Below, one piece after another: positions 35,214-47,995 of a stretch of 64,000 bases of DNA. The stretch is from Trema orientale (Eukaryota; Streptophyta; Magnoliopsida; Rosales; Cannabaceae): NCBI GenBank assembly GCA_002914845.1, contig JXTC01000283.1, forward strand, positions 356,969-420,968, written 5' to 3'. A program made the position numbers and the translations under genes. A model generated the notes under the pieces. It did not search any database, was not told where the DNA came from, and saw nothing but the letters and a program-made list of their open reading frames with translations. Position 1 is the stretch's first letter, and every line of letters begins with the position of its first letter.

Positions 35214-35879
35214 TAGGGATGTCAACGGGGCAAGACATGACTAGTTTTGTATTTACCATCCCTATCTCCGTTATTGTTTTACTATACCATCCCTGCATCA
35301 TTCACCAATTAATTTGATGCAGGGCAATTTCGGGGAATTCCCATCGTGGATCAGTTTCTTCATTGGTATATCGGGGTCCCCATTTGGAATCGTCATCTTG
35401 AATTAATTAAATAATCCTATGTTAGTCCAAATATATTAAAAATCTAAATACATCCAAAAAAAATTAAAATGAAAGTTAACTTTATTGGAAAATTCTAATT
35501 TTAGATCTAAATAACTGAAAATACATTCAAATAAAACTTTAATAAATTAGAATTGTCAAATATAAAATATTTAATATCAAAATCATATAGCATATCATTC
35601 ATTCAAAAAGCTAACGCAATCCCAAATAACTCAAACAATATTAGTATATGACTATATATTATTAGATTGTTTTTAAAAAAAAATCTAGTTGAATTATTAT
35701 TATATAAAAAAATAGAAATTAACTTATATATAATCGGGGCGGGGTCGGGGCGGAGCACTCAGTCCTAAGCCCGCCCCGTCCCGCCAAATATTAAACAATA
35801 ATGTTTTACACTATTTATAATGATAAAAGCCTGCCCCTTTCGGACCGGTGTACACCGTTCAGTAAAATTAACATTCCTA
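35214..35879. mobile_element. non-autonomous hAT-type element, 666 bp
   Basis: Ends are TAGGGATGTCAAC and (reverse strand) TAGGAATGTTAAT, flanked by the 8-bp copies TTTTAGAT (35206-35213) and TTTTGGAT (35880-35887), 7 of 8 identical. Eight-base target sites define hAT insertions. GGGGCGGGGTCGGGGCGG and CCCGCCCCGTCCCGCC near 35737-35787, and TCGGGGTCCCCATTTGG inside, are phrases typical of this abundant plant family. No transposase frame remains. Confidence 0.7.
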
Positions 35880-35887
35880 TTTTGGAT

Positions 35888-36800
35888 TTCGATTTTTTTT
35901 TTTTTCCAAATTTTTCCTCTTGGCAACACAACTTATCAAATAATAAAAATTAGTAAATGAAATGAAAAAAATTATCCTAGATGAACAATTAAAAAAAAAA
36001 AAAAAGACAAAAAAAACTGAACAAAACAAATGTAAACAACTGACCAAACAAACTAAAATTATTGCTTATTTAAGTAACCAAACATGATATTAATAATTGC
36101 ATTTTATCTTTTTTTTCAAAGTTTTTTAAATGCATTTTATTTAGTTGAGTTTTCCAATGTTATTGAAGGATAAATTTTGTATTTTTCACCGAGTAATTTT
36201 AAATAGTTGCCTTTTCAAATTCATATTCAAATGTTTGACTTGTAAATACGAAATACAGGGTCATAGTGCAAAAATAAATAAATAAATCGAAAAACAAGGT
36301 TTTACCATGTTGGGGAAGCTTAATATTGTACCATACACATGCTTAATTGTCATGATACGCTATCCAAGTATCACGGGTTAGATGAAAATGAAACTATGAA
36401 AGTAGCCATACTTGCCGTGGAATGTAGATAACGACTCGATAAGGGTAAATAACAGGTTTTCCTACATATATACACAAGTCTTATTGAAATGGAAAGGCAA
36501 CAATGAAGTTTGCTATTTAAAAAGATCAAAAAAGTAGAGACTCACAATCAAGCAAAAGAATTAAGATGTGAAAATGAAGAAAACTATACTTTTGAACTTC
36601 CATGAATTAGAATATTTTGACCGAAAAAAACCAAAACGAAAGAAACAAGCAGTTTCTACTTCACAGACTATACCTTTTTTATCAGTTATTTTACAATTAC
36701 AACCCGTCTTTTTACTAATTTCTCTTCTAACCTGAACAAACCTATACAAACATCTACCTTTCGACGGGGGGGTTTTCCTATCAAAAATTTCAATTGAGGG
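35888..36800. other. spacer downstream of the formin gene
   Basis: AT-rich with poly-A and poly-T runs. The frame at 36561-36749 (-) has no recognisable content. The formin transcript end may lie in the right part of this region or in the following 600 bp. Confidence 0.45.
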
Positions 36801-37443
36801 TAAAAAGAGGGAACTAAATTATATGGTACAGGAAAATGAATCAAATTCTAAAACTAAAGTAGTGGTTAGAGATTTGTACACGGTTTGATGGTACAGCTGA
36901 AGTGAGTGCTTTACAACATTCTGGAGCTGGAAAAGAATTATGTCAAATGAGCGATGAAAGCCGAGAAAACCATATTGCCTACTTGCTCTCACCGTGATGC
37001 TCGACGGGCCAGATCCAACATCAGGATAGCAACAACCCCCACGTAAAGGAACTTTTGAATCTCACCGATGAGGGTAACTGCCCAATCTATTCTGAAATTT
37101 GGTCCGCTTAGTTATCTAATGTGATGAATTGATCGTGATCATCGAATTGTACAGTAATTTGTCGATCATGTACTGCTAAGCTTCTTGTGTTCAAGTCTAC
37201 AGGCTCAAATGGTAATCCTTTCCACTTGTCAAATAGAATCGCCTGGAGGGCTTAACTTTGCACCAATGCTGGGGAAAGGGATGCACGCATCTTAACATGG
37301 CCCTAGTGCAATGTGTACTTTGCCTTCAATTTTTCTTCGTTGATCCATTTGGCGTCAACTCAGTAAACATCGCAGCAGAACTCCGATGGAGGCAGGAGCA
37401 CAATTTCTCATGCAGGGGTAGGAAACAAAAACTCGATTACCAC
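36801..37443 (-). other. probable 3' UTR and terminator region of the formin gene
   Basis: This region lies directly after the formin stop codon on the minus strand and is less AT-rich than the DNA beyond it, as expected of a transcribed UTR. The plus-strand frame at 37258-37668 overlaps this UTR and the last formin exon antisense, and shows no protein signature. The poly-A site cannot be fixed. Confidence 0.45.
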
Positions 37444-40400
37444 CTACTTAGCTGTTTTTTTTGTGAGATTAATGCCCTTAGCTTTTTCCATTTCGGCTTC
37501 CTTCTCTGCTTTCTTTCTCTCCAATTCAGCCTGTTTGCAATTTTCTTCATGTGCTTTCCGGAACAACCTTATAAAGTTCAAAAGAGTTGCTGTCACTGCA
37601 TTGATCAAAACAGAATTATTATGCGAGGAAATCAGCTTTACAATTGTCACAGAAAAGACTCGAAGTAATAAATAGCAAGGATAACATTAACCAAGATTCA
37701 ATGGGATATAAAGAAAAACAAATAAAATTACTATAACAGGAAAAGCTACTGAAAGCTTCATTCTCTCCCACTCTCCTTGTTGTTTTTATCTTCCTTCTCG
37801 TCCTTCCTCTTTTCCCCAAAAACCACCCCACAATGGGCAGAAAAATTTTCCACTGTTTATTACTTCACACTAATTGCACTCCAGAAAAATGTATCATGGT
37901 CCCCAAGTTTCAGATGTTTGATCATCTTAGTCCCGACAAATGCCAATTTAAAATGCTGAAATTTGTACTTACACTTCGATTCAAAGATACGAGAATAACA
38001 ATGGGAGATCAAAGAAGTTTATCGAAATATCTTGAATGAAGACAAATCAAAGCTCCATCTAGCCATAAATCAGATACCAACTACGGCAAGGACTGATGGA
38101 AGATACTATTAAATCCAGAACTAACCTTGCTCAAATGGGCAACGTGCAGGATCCTCACCAAAATACAATGCAAGCGCATCTGCATTTCTACCCTGTCCAT
38201 CAAAGGGTTTATGATATAAGAAAATGGTCACAGTAACAGTGTAACCCTCTACAAACACCAGACAACTGAGAGAGAAGTGGGATAATTAGAAAATTACCAC
38301 CACAGAATACAGGTTAGTCACAGAAGCCACCTCCGTCTCAGCAACAGCAATGAATTCTTTCAATGTCTATAGTTTGAAGAACAAAAAATTTAAAGAAAAG
38401 GAAGATTGTAAGGTGGAGTCGGCATTAAAAGCAAGGATAAAAGCAAAGCATAAGCACAAAATAAGTAATACTTCACCACCTGGAAAATAAAGATGAATAC
38501 TCTAAAATTTGATCTAAAATGCAATTGAAGAATCCAGTATATCATGAAAATAACTACAGACCTTACGGAAAACCTCGGACACAGGACCATCATTTTCTGA
38601 TGCGACCAGTTCCTGCTTGACTTTTTCTAGTCCCTTTATTATAGCTTGCATTTCTTCCGCTAATGACTTCAATTGTATCTGAAAGGCAGGAATATCCCTT
38701 TTAAGTATAAGTCTAATTACAATCCTCAATTGAGATTTAAGACCCACTAACAAAACATGAAAATTGAATGATAGGCAGGCACCTTCGTTGCAGCTTCCAA
38801 GCTAACAAGGTCCAGGTGAAAATCAAGAAGTCCTGGTGACTTAGAAGCAAGACCCTATGAAGCACATGAAAATAATTCTGATATTCAAAAAACTTTGATG
38901 ACAATATCCTTTTGTACACAAAACACTGAATCTATCTGTAAAAAACTTGAATGCAGAAACATTTTGGAGAGGCTTAAATTAAGCATGTGGCTAATTCGTC
39001 ACATTCTGTAAGGCAATCATGCCTACAATAAAATGCAATTAAAAGCAATAAATTTTCTGGGTTTTGCCTAAAAGATCATTAGGAAAAAGACCTAAAATTT
39101 GAAACAGGTTCCAGGCTTACACATGTGTATATACATATATATATTAGTCTTACCTTTTAGCAATTGAAAAAGAACATTTGACAGAAGGTTTTTTTTACAA
39201 GAAGGTTCAATGGCTGAGAAGAAACAATTTAGAACGTGAAACCGCATCCTTAGTCAAAATACATATTTATGTCAGATAGGAATTTGAGAAGCCTACATTT
39301 ACCATTGTTTCAGAAAAGAATGTTGAAACTTGAATGTTCTGGCTTGCAAAAAGGAATTGTGCAAAGTTGACACATAGGGCTGCAATTTTGGCAACCAAGG
39401 CTAGCTCAAGGACACCCTAGACTCTCTCATCCTTTCAAATTGCAGGCCAGGCCAGGCCAGTCTAGCCCATATTTTATGCGGATTTTTCAACCAATACTCA
39501 TTTTGAAATAAATTTTGAACTTGCATTAGATTCAGGTTGGGTTAAGTTAATATTATTGTTCTTATTTATTGGATGAAGAGGACTTTATGTTCTCTGTCTA
39601 ATGATGTCAACTTTTCTTTTATATTAGTCAAGAAACATACCTTACAAAGATAATGCATGAGTGTCATCTTATTGTTAGCAGCACGTGTATCACTAAGCTT
39701 TAAAAGACTGTCCAACTTGAATCCAATTGCAGAACCTGTACAGTTAAAAATTATTCGGATATTCATATCATACCACAAGGATCCTTATAAGGATCACAAA
39801 TTCATCTTAGAAAAACCACGAAGTTTTCCTAATCCCTATAAGCTACACAACAAATTACAAACCGCTATGTAGCAATAAAGTGATTGCTTTCTTCTTCTTG
39901 TAAAAATAAAAAATAACAGCGTTCTTTTCATTGAAACTGAAGTAATTTAGATAATGAATTAGAAATATAGGTCCTTAAGACTATAAATACATTGTTAGGA
40001 GCACCTGGAAACAATAATCAGAATAATATGACCACGTAAATTCTTATGCTCTTCAGTTGATGAAATGACTAGTGGTTCTCATGACAATGTAATAGCCTTT
40101 TTTCCCTTCTAAAATTAAGATGTCATATAACCTTCACCATTCTTGGCTATCACATACTACATTTGATTCGAAGGCTGTAGCTTAGTGCTTAGTGCTGTTT
40201 CTATATCAAAAGTACTGTGATTTCTACTTATCTAATCCTTCACTAAGTTTCCAGTCTCTGTGGCCAAAAAAGGAACTAATTTTTCTATAAATAAAGACTT
40301 GCAACTATAAAAACAGAGTTTGCCAGCATGCAGAATAGGCAAATTAAACGAGCAGTAAAAATATAACCTATGAAGATCCTCACCTCTTGCAGTCCCTTGG

Positions 40401-43400
40401 TTCAAAGTATTACCCAGAAAAAGAATTTTCTTCATAATTTCTTTCAATTTGAAGGAATTCCGGACCTATTAAACAGTATAAAACTACCTAAGTTAAAACA
40501 AATACTCAAAAACTGCATGTAAGAATTTAAATAGCATAAGGATATCTGTTAACATGTACTCCAAAACTGCGTGTAAAATTTGATCACCAGTAGCTACATA
40601 CCTCTTCACATGCAGAGTTCACAGTGTTCAAACTCTTCTTAAATTCTGAAATCTATAAAGGGAGATTAAGAATTAGACAATAGATCTAATATGAAAAGTT
40701 TAACCAACAAAAGAAAAATAAGAAAAATATCACCAAACCTGAGAGCTGAACTGAATCTTGAAAGAAAACACCCTCAATTTTGACTCCACTCTTGGAACTT
40801 TCATCAACTCCAAGAAATACTGAAAAAAAAAATTAATAATAAAAATGACCTTCGATGATTATTCCAACCGTAATCGAATTCAGAAGGAAACATTATCGTA
40901 TATGCTCTCAAATTGACAAAAAAAATAGCTCAGTTTCAACTGAACAAGAATGAATTACAAAAGTTAATCACATATTCTAAATGCTGAATCCAAGCAACGG
41001 CGTGGTTGGAACAACAGCTGTTATTGCTTACCGAGCTTCCAATGCAGCTGTTGCATAAATCTCTTGGATAAAAAACTAGTTCATTTAAAGAAGAAAATAT
41101 TCTGATTTTCTGACGATATCCCACCAGGTCATTCAATATTATTTCCAAGTTTCTATTCTCTTAATTGTTTCTACTTCTTTATATAATTATAGATAGGAAA
41201 AAGATAATAAAAACAAAGAGTTAAAAAAAAATGATAAAAAAAAAGGACGAACTTTTTTCTGTTGTGTACATTAATGAAGTTTGCAACAAACAACAAACTC
41301 AGAAATAAAAATATAGAAGTAGAAACATTTTACAGTTGTCTACATCAATCATGGAGAAGTCCTCTATAGACAAGGCAAGATGAGAAATGCTTCTTACCTT
41401 TTCACACTTTCCCAGGTTCTCCATGTCGCCTGTGTAGCTCTAAATAATGATATAACAGAGAGCAATCACAACCAAGGAACCAAATGAGTTAACAGAATTA
41501 ATTTTAAAGAAATAACAATACTAATTAATCTCTTTAATATGAAGCTGAAACACTGACTAGCTAACAAAATGGTGAACACATTGCAACTTGCAGTAAAGCT
41601 TTACCTTGAGAAGTTCCATCTCTTCTTTGGTAGGGCAGAATTTTATTAGATTTTCCACCTGATCAACGTCTAATACTGATTCATCCATTGCGAGCACTGC
41701 AGCCTGAGAAGACGCATACCACTAGTGTTAATTAAATACAAAAACATTCATCAAACACGTTATCATTCTACAATAATCAAAACGTAAAAGATGAAAAGAC
41801 TTAAAAAGTATGTGAAGCAAAAGCAACGTAGAATTTCTCTCACAAAAGAAGGAAAAGAAATACATAAAGAGAGAAAGGATACAACCGTACAAATGTTATA
41901 TGGTCAGCTAAGTCAGTCATTCTTGTGTTTTGTTCTTGCACAAACATTTAAAATGTACTATTTTCCCAGCCCAAGGTTAGAAAATACTGACGGCTTCCAT
42001 ATATAGTTAAAGAAAAACAGACATTAAAGGCATTGGAAAGAGGAAAAAAAAAAGAGAGAGAAAAACCTAAATTTTAACCAGCCCATTATCACAGGATGTC
42101 ATTAAAGGAGATTCTATATCAAAGAACCTGTATCTATGTTGAAGAGATAAAACTATCAGCACCTCCAGATTATTCAGGTGAAAGATTTTCAAGACTAGCA
42201 TCTTACCATCATATCAGGAAGAGGCATCTTAACTTTTGTGAGCATAATTTCAGTATTATTTGCCCTCCTCAGGTCAATCTTCAACATTTAACATGGAAAT
42301 TTGTTAGTAAGATGGCACAGAAGTGATCTCATAAACAATAGAAACCAAAAGAACAATAAAGAAAATCTTCGAGAAAGGAAACCCTTTTTAAACATCTAAC
42401 ACTCAGCATCAAAGGGCACTGAATCATTCATGAAATGCATGTAAGAATGAGTACACGATTAGCAAAGTGGAGACAGAGGCAGACAGAGCATGTTAGCTTT
42501 CTAAATAAACACAGTGGGGATGGGTATGCTAATGGTGTTAGAATTAGTGGAAGCTATATCGCTCAAACGTGCAAATTCGAAATTTATCAAAACTTTATGA
42601 AGTAGTTACTATGATTTGCATAAACCCAACATCCATGCTTAGAAGAGGTAAACAATTTACCATACTATAAATGTGTATATATGTGCGTAATGAAAGGTGT
42701 TTCTTTTTTTCTTTGGAGGAAAAGAAAAAAAACAAGTCAAGTTTATATATAACCTGCTAAGCAACTCTTTATGCTGAAATACTACTAATCAATTGCCTAA
42801 AAGTTTTTTTTAAAAAAAAAAAATTGTTCAAAGACACACATATACATATTATAAGTATAAACAAGTTCGTCTTTTTTTTTTTTTTTTTTTTTGCTGAGTG
42901 TAACTGATTCCTTTTATACTCTTTATTTTACCAAAAAGAAAAGGTCAGATAATTAGGTAAAGGGAACCAACCCAAAAGGCAATAAGCACATTACATTAGT
43001 AGTATGAAGACTAACAAAAAGAATCACATTTGACAGGCACCAGTTTTCTGAGGTAATAAATCCTTAACAAAATAGTAAATTTCTATCATAATTACCAGGT
43101 GAACTTTGTCAGTTTTGGACCCAACAGACTTACGACGCCCTCCAGATTTACCCCCTGAATCAGCAGGTTTGGGGACTGTTGCAGAGAAAAGACTCTCTAT
43201 CTCTGACACGTCAAACTCTGGTGCACTAGAACAAAAAGGAAGCAACATTACTAATTAAGAAAGAAAGAACTTTAAAAAATAAAAAAATAAAACAAAACAA
43301 AACAAAGCAAAACAAGGTGCATATACGATGATCTCAAAGGAAAAAATCGAAATATATTACTAATTCATAATAATAGTACGGTAGGACAGGAACAAGAGTT

Positions 43401-46400
43401 GAAATACATTTGAGGATCCCCAAATCTTTGCAATTCTTCCCACAAGCTTCCTTGCAACGCTCTTGTAACCTTGCTCCAATGTAGTGGCTTTAAGGAGGAT
43501 CTTCGAGGTGCAGTAGCAGTAGCCCCCATCCCTGTAGGACGTGAAAGCCCACGCCCCCTCCCTAAAGATAGGCCTCTTGGATCAGGAACTGCTCCTTTGG
43601 TGCCAACGGGAGGTGGTGGAGGAGGTGCGCCACCAGGAGGTCTAGGTGGAGGTGGAGCTGGAGGCCCAAGAGCACGACCACCCGGTGGAGGAGGTGGAGG
43701 TGGTGCCCCATGCAATGGAGGTGGCGGAGGAGGTGGGCCTCCACTAGTCGGAGGTGGAGGCGGAGGCGGAGCTCCACGCATTGGAGGAGGTGGTGGTGGT
43801 GGTGTCCCGCGCATTGGAGGAGGTGGTGGTGGCGGAACTCCAGGCATGAGAGGAGGTGGCAGTGGTGGGCCTCCACGCATTGGTGGAGGTGGCGGTGGAG
43901 GTGGGCCTCCCCGCATTGGAGGGGGAGGTGGTGGAGGTGGTGCTCCACGCATTGGAGGTGGTGGTGGTGGAGGTGGTGCTCCACGCATTGGAGGTGGTGG
44001 TGGTGGAGGTGGTGCTCCACGCATTGGAGGAGGCGGCGGAGGGGGTGGTGCTCCACGTGAAGGAGGTGGTGGTGGCGGAGGTGGTGGTGATGCTGCTGCT
44101 GCTCCACGAGAAGGAAGAAATGGAGGTGGTGGCGGTGGCGGTGGTGTACTACGCATAGGTGGAGGTGGAGGTGGAGGTGGAGGTGGAGGTGGAGGTGGAG
44201 GTGGAGGTGGTGGTGGTGGTGGTGGTGTACTACGCATAGGTGGAGGTGGAGGTGGAGGAGGAGGAGGAGGAGGAGGAGGTGGTGGTGGTGGTGGTGGTGG
44301 TGTACTACGCATAGGTGGAGGTGGAGGTGGAGGTGGAGGGGGACTTGGTATTCCAACTCCATCATGTTTAGTAAGCGTTGATGTACTTAAGATATTTAAC
44401 GACGAGTAGGGCAGAAGTGGTGGAGGTGGAGGAGGTTGAGAACTTGTTGTGCCAACTAGAGCAGATACAGACATCCAAGGTGATGATGATGGAGGCAACA
44501 AAGTCCCACTACTTTGCCTACTAGATGAAAAGGGAGGGGGAGGGGGAGGTGCAGATCCATTAAATGACATGTGAGTTGTGGACAAAGGAGGCAATGATGG
44601 AGGTGGTGGTGGTGGTGGTGGTGGTGGAGGTGAGGACAAGGAGAACGACTTTACAAAAGCGGCATTACTACTTGGAAAAGATGGTGGCGGAGGAGGAGGT
44701 GGAGGAGGAGGAGGAGGAGGTGGTGGTGGTGGTGGTGGTGGTGGTGCATCTACTCGCAAAGATGGGGAAGACAAGGATAAAGCCTTAGAAGGAAGCGTAT
44801 GAAACAAAGAGCTATTAGAAACAGACAACGGAGGAGGAGGAGGAGGAGGAGGTGGTGGTGGAGGTGGACGTGGAGGTGGAGGCGGAGGCGGAGGAGTTGT
44901 AGTAGGTGGGGAAGAAGGAGGTAAGATTTGTTGTTGGGTATCACGATCCACCAGTGAAACTGGAGACAACGAAGCAATCTCTTCAACTGATTGAACTGAT
45001 GATGTCGAAACAGGAGACAAAGAAGCAGTCTCTTCAACTGATTTAAGTGATGATGGCTGGCCCGATGTATGCTTCTTTTGCAGAGAGTCTGAAGGCTTTA
45101 CACTATCTACCTTACAACTCTTCAGTTCATTTGCCACATCATTAGCAACCACACTTGATGAAATGGAACTAAGGGAAGAAGCCCTAGACCTCATATTTGC
45201 ATTAGAATCCTTTGAAGTAGCAGAACTGGAAAGAGCAGCAGGTGCACTATTATATCTTGATGGTGGATATGACACATGCACTGCATTGGTTGGATATGAT
45301 ACATGCATTGAATTGACATAAGAGCCTTTATTTGGGGGTATCCACCTAGACAGTGCTGGCTTTGCCGTTTTACCCTGAGATTCTTGCTGCTTAGTTTTGT
45401 ATTTCGCTACACTTGTATCTGCCGCTGGTTTTGTGTTTGATGTTGGCTGTTTCCTAGTCGCAGGCTGCAATTTGTCTGATTTTTGTCTAGTGATATCAAC
45501 GCTTGATTTTTGCTGTGAAACCTTGGAATCCAACTTCTTTTGCATAGCAGTGTCTTCTCCATCAACTTCATTATCCATCTCTTCCAATTTTTCATAAACA
45601 TTTCCTATCACTTCCTTGGTTATGGCATGTCTCATCATGTCCTCACCAACTAACAAGGAATTTGTTTTGGCATCTCCCTCGTCGACAGCAATATCTTTTA
45701 CTACATTAAGATCAGAGTCCACCTTATCATCCAGCTTATACTTCACATCGTCCACAGCAATGTCCTTTACAGCATCAATATTAGAATCTACCTTCCTATC
45801 CTGTTTGTAGTTCCCGTCATCAGATGTACAGTCTTGGAATGTATGAGGATCAAAATCCTCCTTCCAAACTTCTTTATTTACTAAATCTTCTGGCTTGTTG
45901 TTCCGAGTTTTCGGGGTATCTAAGTCCCCCTTCCCTTCTGGCCCATCCACTGCATTGCTAAAAATCTCCTCGACCTCAAAAAATTCCTCTGGTGAAGCAC
46001 TCTCTGTCTCATTTCCATCTTCAGTTGCCACCACTGAGGTGAGATCAGGGACAACAGCATCAGCATCCAAAAAAAGTACCTGATACAGATATGAGTATGC
46101 ATTCAACTCCAACAGCTTCACAAAAGAAACCAGAGAAGAATATTAATCACCTACCTCTGCTTTAAAGTCCTTGGAAAATTGATCTTTGGCATCCCACAAA
46201 ACATCAATTTCATCGCGATTGAGTATCAATATATTTGATCGCACAAATGCAGTATGGAACATAACTCTAAACACCATCTCCTCACGTACAAGATCTTCAT
46301 CCAAGTGGATGCACTCAAGAACAACATCCCCTTGAATACGGCAGTGGATATCGATCTTCACCAACATACATTCTGCCTGCAGTTGGATTTCATAAGAATA

Positions 46401-47995
46401 TTTTAATCTTTTGTTAAATATATATTTCGGATTCAGTTGTGTGATTTAGTACCTGTCCATAATGGCGAATTTGTTTTCTCATCTTTGATGTTGAAAACAG
46501 AAGCTTAGAACTTCTGTTGGCTGGTGTCGAAGGATCTTGACCATAAACCCTTATAACAGGCCGGCAACCTTTTCCCCCATCAAAAAGTGGAATGAACCGA
46601 AGAATCAGACAATCTAAAAGTAGAGGGGTATCAGATGGAGGCCAATCAGCACCCAAATTTCTTCTAGAGATGTACTGAAGATATCTCAGCTGCGAAGGCT
46701 GTGGATTTAAAGGAGACAACAGATGGAGAAGTTCCCTAGGAGCCTGCTTGTAAACCATCTCAAGTGTCTTTTGTTCCCCGCTGTACTGTTTTCGGTACAA
46801 CAAAAGACCTGCGAGCATGAAAGCAAGGACTGGCCATCCACCTCTTTCGCAGTGCATCAAAAGCACATTTTGTTGCCCCTCCAATGACAACCAGCTTTCA
46901 CTTGATCGCAGGAAGTGATGGATCATCTCCAGCGGTAGGAGTGGACATCCCTCATACTGTCGCGGGTAATCCATAACAGTCATGTCATACTGAGACAATA
47001 CGTCTGATATTTGGCTTCGCCTAACCCCTTCTCTAAAGTTAAAAACCATGAAGGAAGCATCAGGAAAGTAGTCCTGTAGCTGTGGTACGATGCCACCCAA
47101 GTACACCTTGTATTCATCTTCTTCTAACACGTCAGTGGAGAAGCAACAGTCGAACACTACATCATAGGAATAAAAGGAAAAATGAATACTAACTCGAAAT
47201 TCTGAATGTCCAATAAACAGATATTTAAATCTCTGAAGAAACGCAACAAAACTAAAAGAAAAAAGTTGCTCAATAAAATCAAACACTAGTTGAACAAAAT
47301 ATGCTCCGAATCTGCACCTCAAAAACGTGCATATTAAAGCCTGGATGTTCCAAAAGGTAGAGGATACTTAAAGATTATAGATAGACTAAACTTCAATACC
47401 TCCTTCCAATTTCAGTAAGAGTGAGAGAGAATCCGTTGGTTACAACAGTATTGCTCAATAAGTAAATTCGAATTCTTTCAACCATTTTTCTATTTCCTAA
47501 CCTTGTCAGGTAAGCTTGCATTCTGCCTCAGATATCCTCACGAAATGAAACTCAAATATCAAAGGAAAGATCATACACATTCATTAAGCAACTTAAGCTA
47601 TCTTTTCCCACCATTTTCTCGAATTCAAATGGAGAAAACTAAACCAAAAACAAGACCAAATGATAACCTGAACTAGCACATTACAATGCGAAAGCAAAAA
47701 CCCTGAATTTGGTTCCATCCTCCAGCTGCATTGACCCCAAAACAACATAAAAATACTCGAAAAAATCGAGCTCAAAAAACTTAAAACTAATCAAAATTAT
47801 CACAAAACTGAAACAATTCCACAGCTTAATTAACATAAATTTAAAAGCTAAAAAAGGAAAATTTCCATTTCTGCAATTGCTGCTGGAGCTTTTCCAAACA
47901 AATATTAGGAAATGTGACGTACCGTAGACCCTCTCGGAGATTTCGAGAAGCCGATCCGGCGGCTTCCGATAGAAGAACCTTCTGAACAGCGCCAT
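37444..47995 (-). CDS. FH20: class II formin, formin-like protein 20 type, 1599 residues
   Basis: The product nucleates actin filaments and, as a class II plant formin, should couple actin to membranes and microtubules in the cytoplasm. The N-terminus MALFRRFFYRKPPDRLLEIS is the FH20 form, distinct from FH14. Residues 1-195 are a PTEN-like domain: the active-site loop is HCERGGW (126-132), with Trp where a working phosphatase has the catalytic Arg (HCxxGxxR), so it should bind lipid, not hydrolyse it. About 196-333 is the C2 domain. 334-724 is acidic and Ser-rich linker. 725-1160 is the FH1 polyproline region that recruits profilin-actin. 1197-1560 is FH2, starting LKPLHWSKV and including GNTLNQGTARG (1400-1410) in the dimerising core. 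The tail is a Lys/Glu coiled coil. Start chosen because it is the family start and splices in phase. No break is visible. Symbol by family resemblance only; FH14 or FH18 labels are less likely. Confidence 0.93.
37444..47995 (-). other. FH20: exon map of the formin gene (17 coding exons)
   Basis: Coding exons in transcript order: 47995-47923, 47156-46453, 46376-46155, 46079-43408, 43225-43096, 42278-42207, 41703-41605, 41439-41398, 40819-40739, 40652-40602, 40465-40384, 39735-39641, 38854-38783, 38678-38562, 38366-38298, 38192-38126, 37595-37444. Every intron is GT-AG, the lengths sum to 4800 nt and all phases close. Exon 4 (2672 nt) carries the linker and FH1; FH2 is spread over the last fourteen exons, all short. 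The intron between exons 12 and 13 (38855-39640) has a GC-richer patch near 39375-39480 that looks like an old repeat. Introns 5, 13 and others hold poly-A/T runs only. Confidence 0.9.
43600..44905 (-). repeat. FH20: FH1 low-complexity array in formin exon 4
   Basis: CCA/CCT-type triplets encode runs of up to about 25 Pro. Two tandem protein patterns are clear: MRST followed by a long Pro run (three units, about 44150-44320) and MRGAPPPPPPPP or MRGGPPPPPPPP (about eight units, 43750-44060). The plus strand reads as a Gly-rich frame (43471-44409) and other registers give His/Leu or Arg/Trp repeats; these are shadows. Length of the array is likely to vary among alleles by slippage. Confidence 0.9.

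Noticed and set aside
37258-37668. Plus-strand frame of 136 codons
   Set aside because: Lies antisense to the formin last exon and 3' UTR, with Cys/Phe-rich random content.
43562-44365. Minus-strand His/Leu-rich frame of 267 codons
   Set aside because: A shifted register over the same triplet array; the formin frame is supported by family motifs and splice phases.
43471-44409. Plus-strand frame of 312 codons, Gly-rich
   Set aside because: It is the exact antisense of the formin FH1 polyproline region. Proline codons of the CCN type read as Gly-rich on the other strand.
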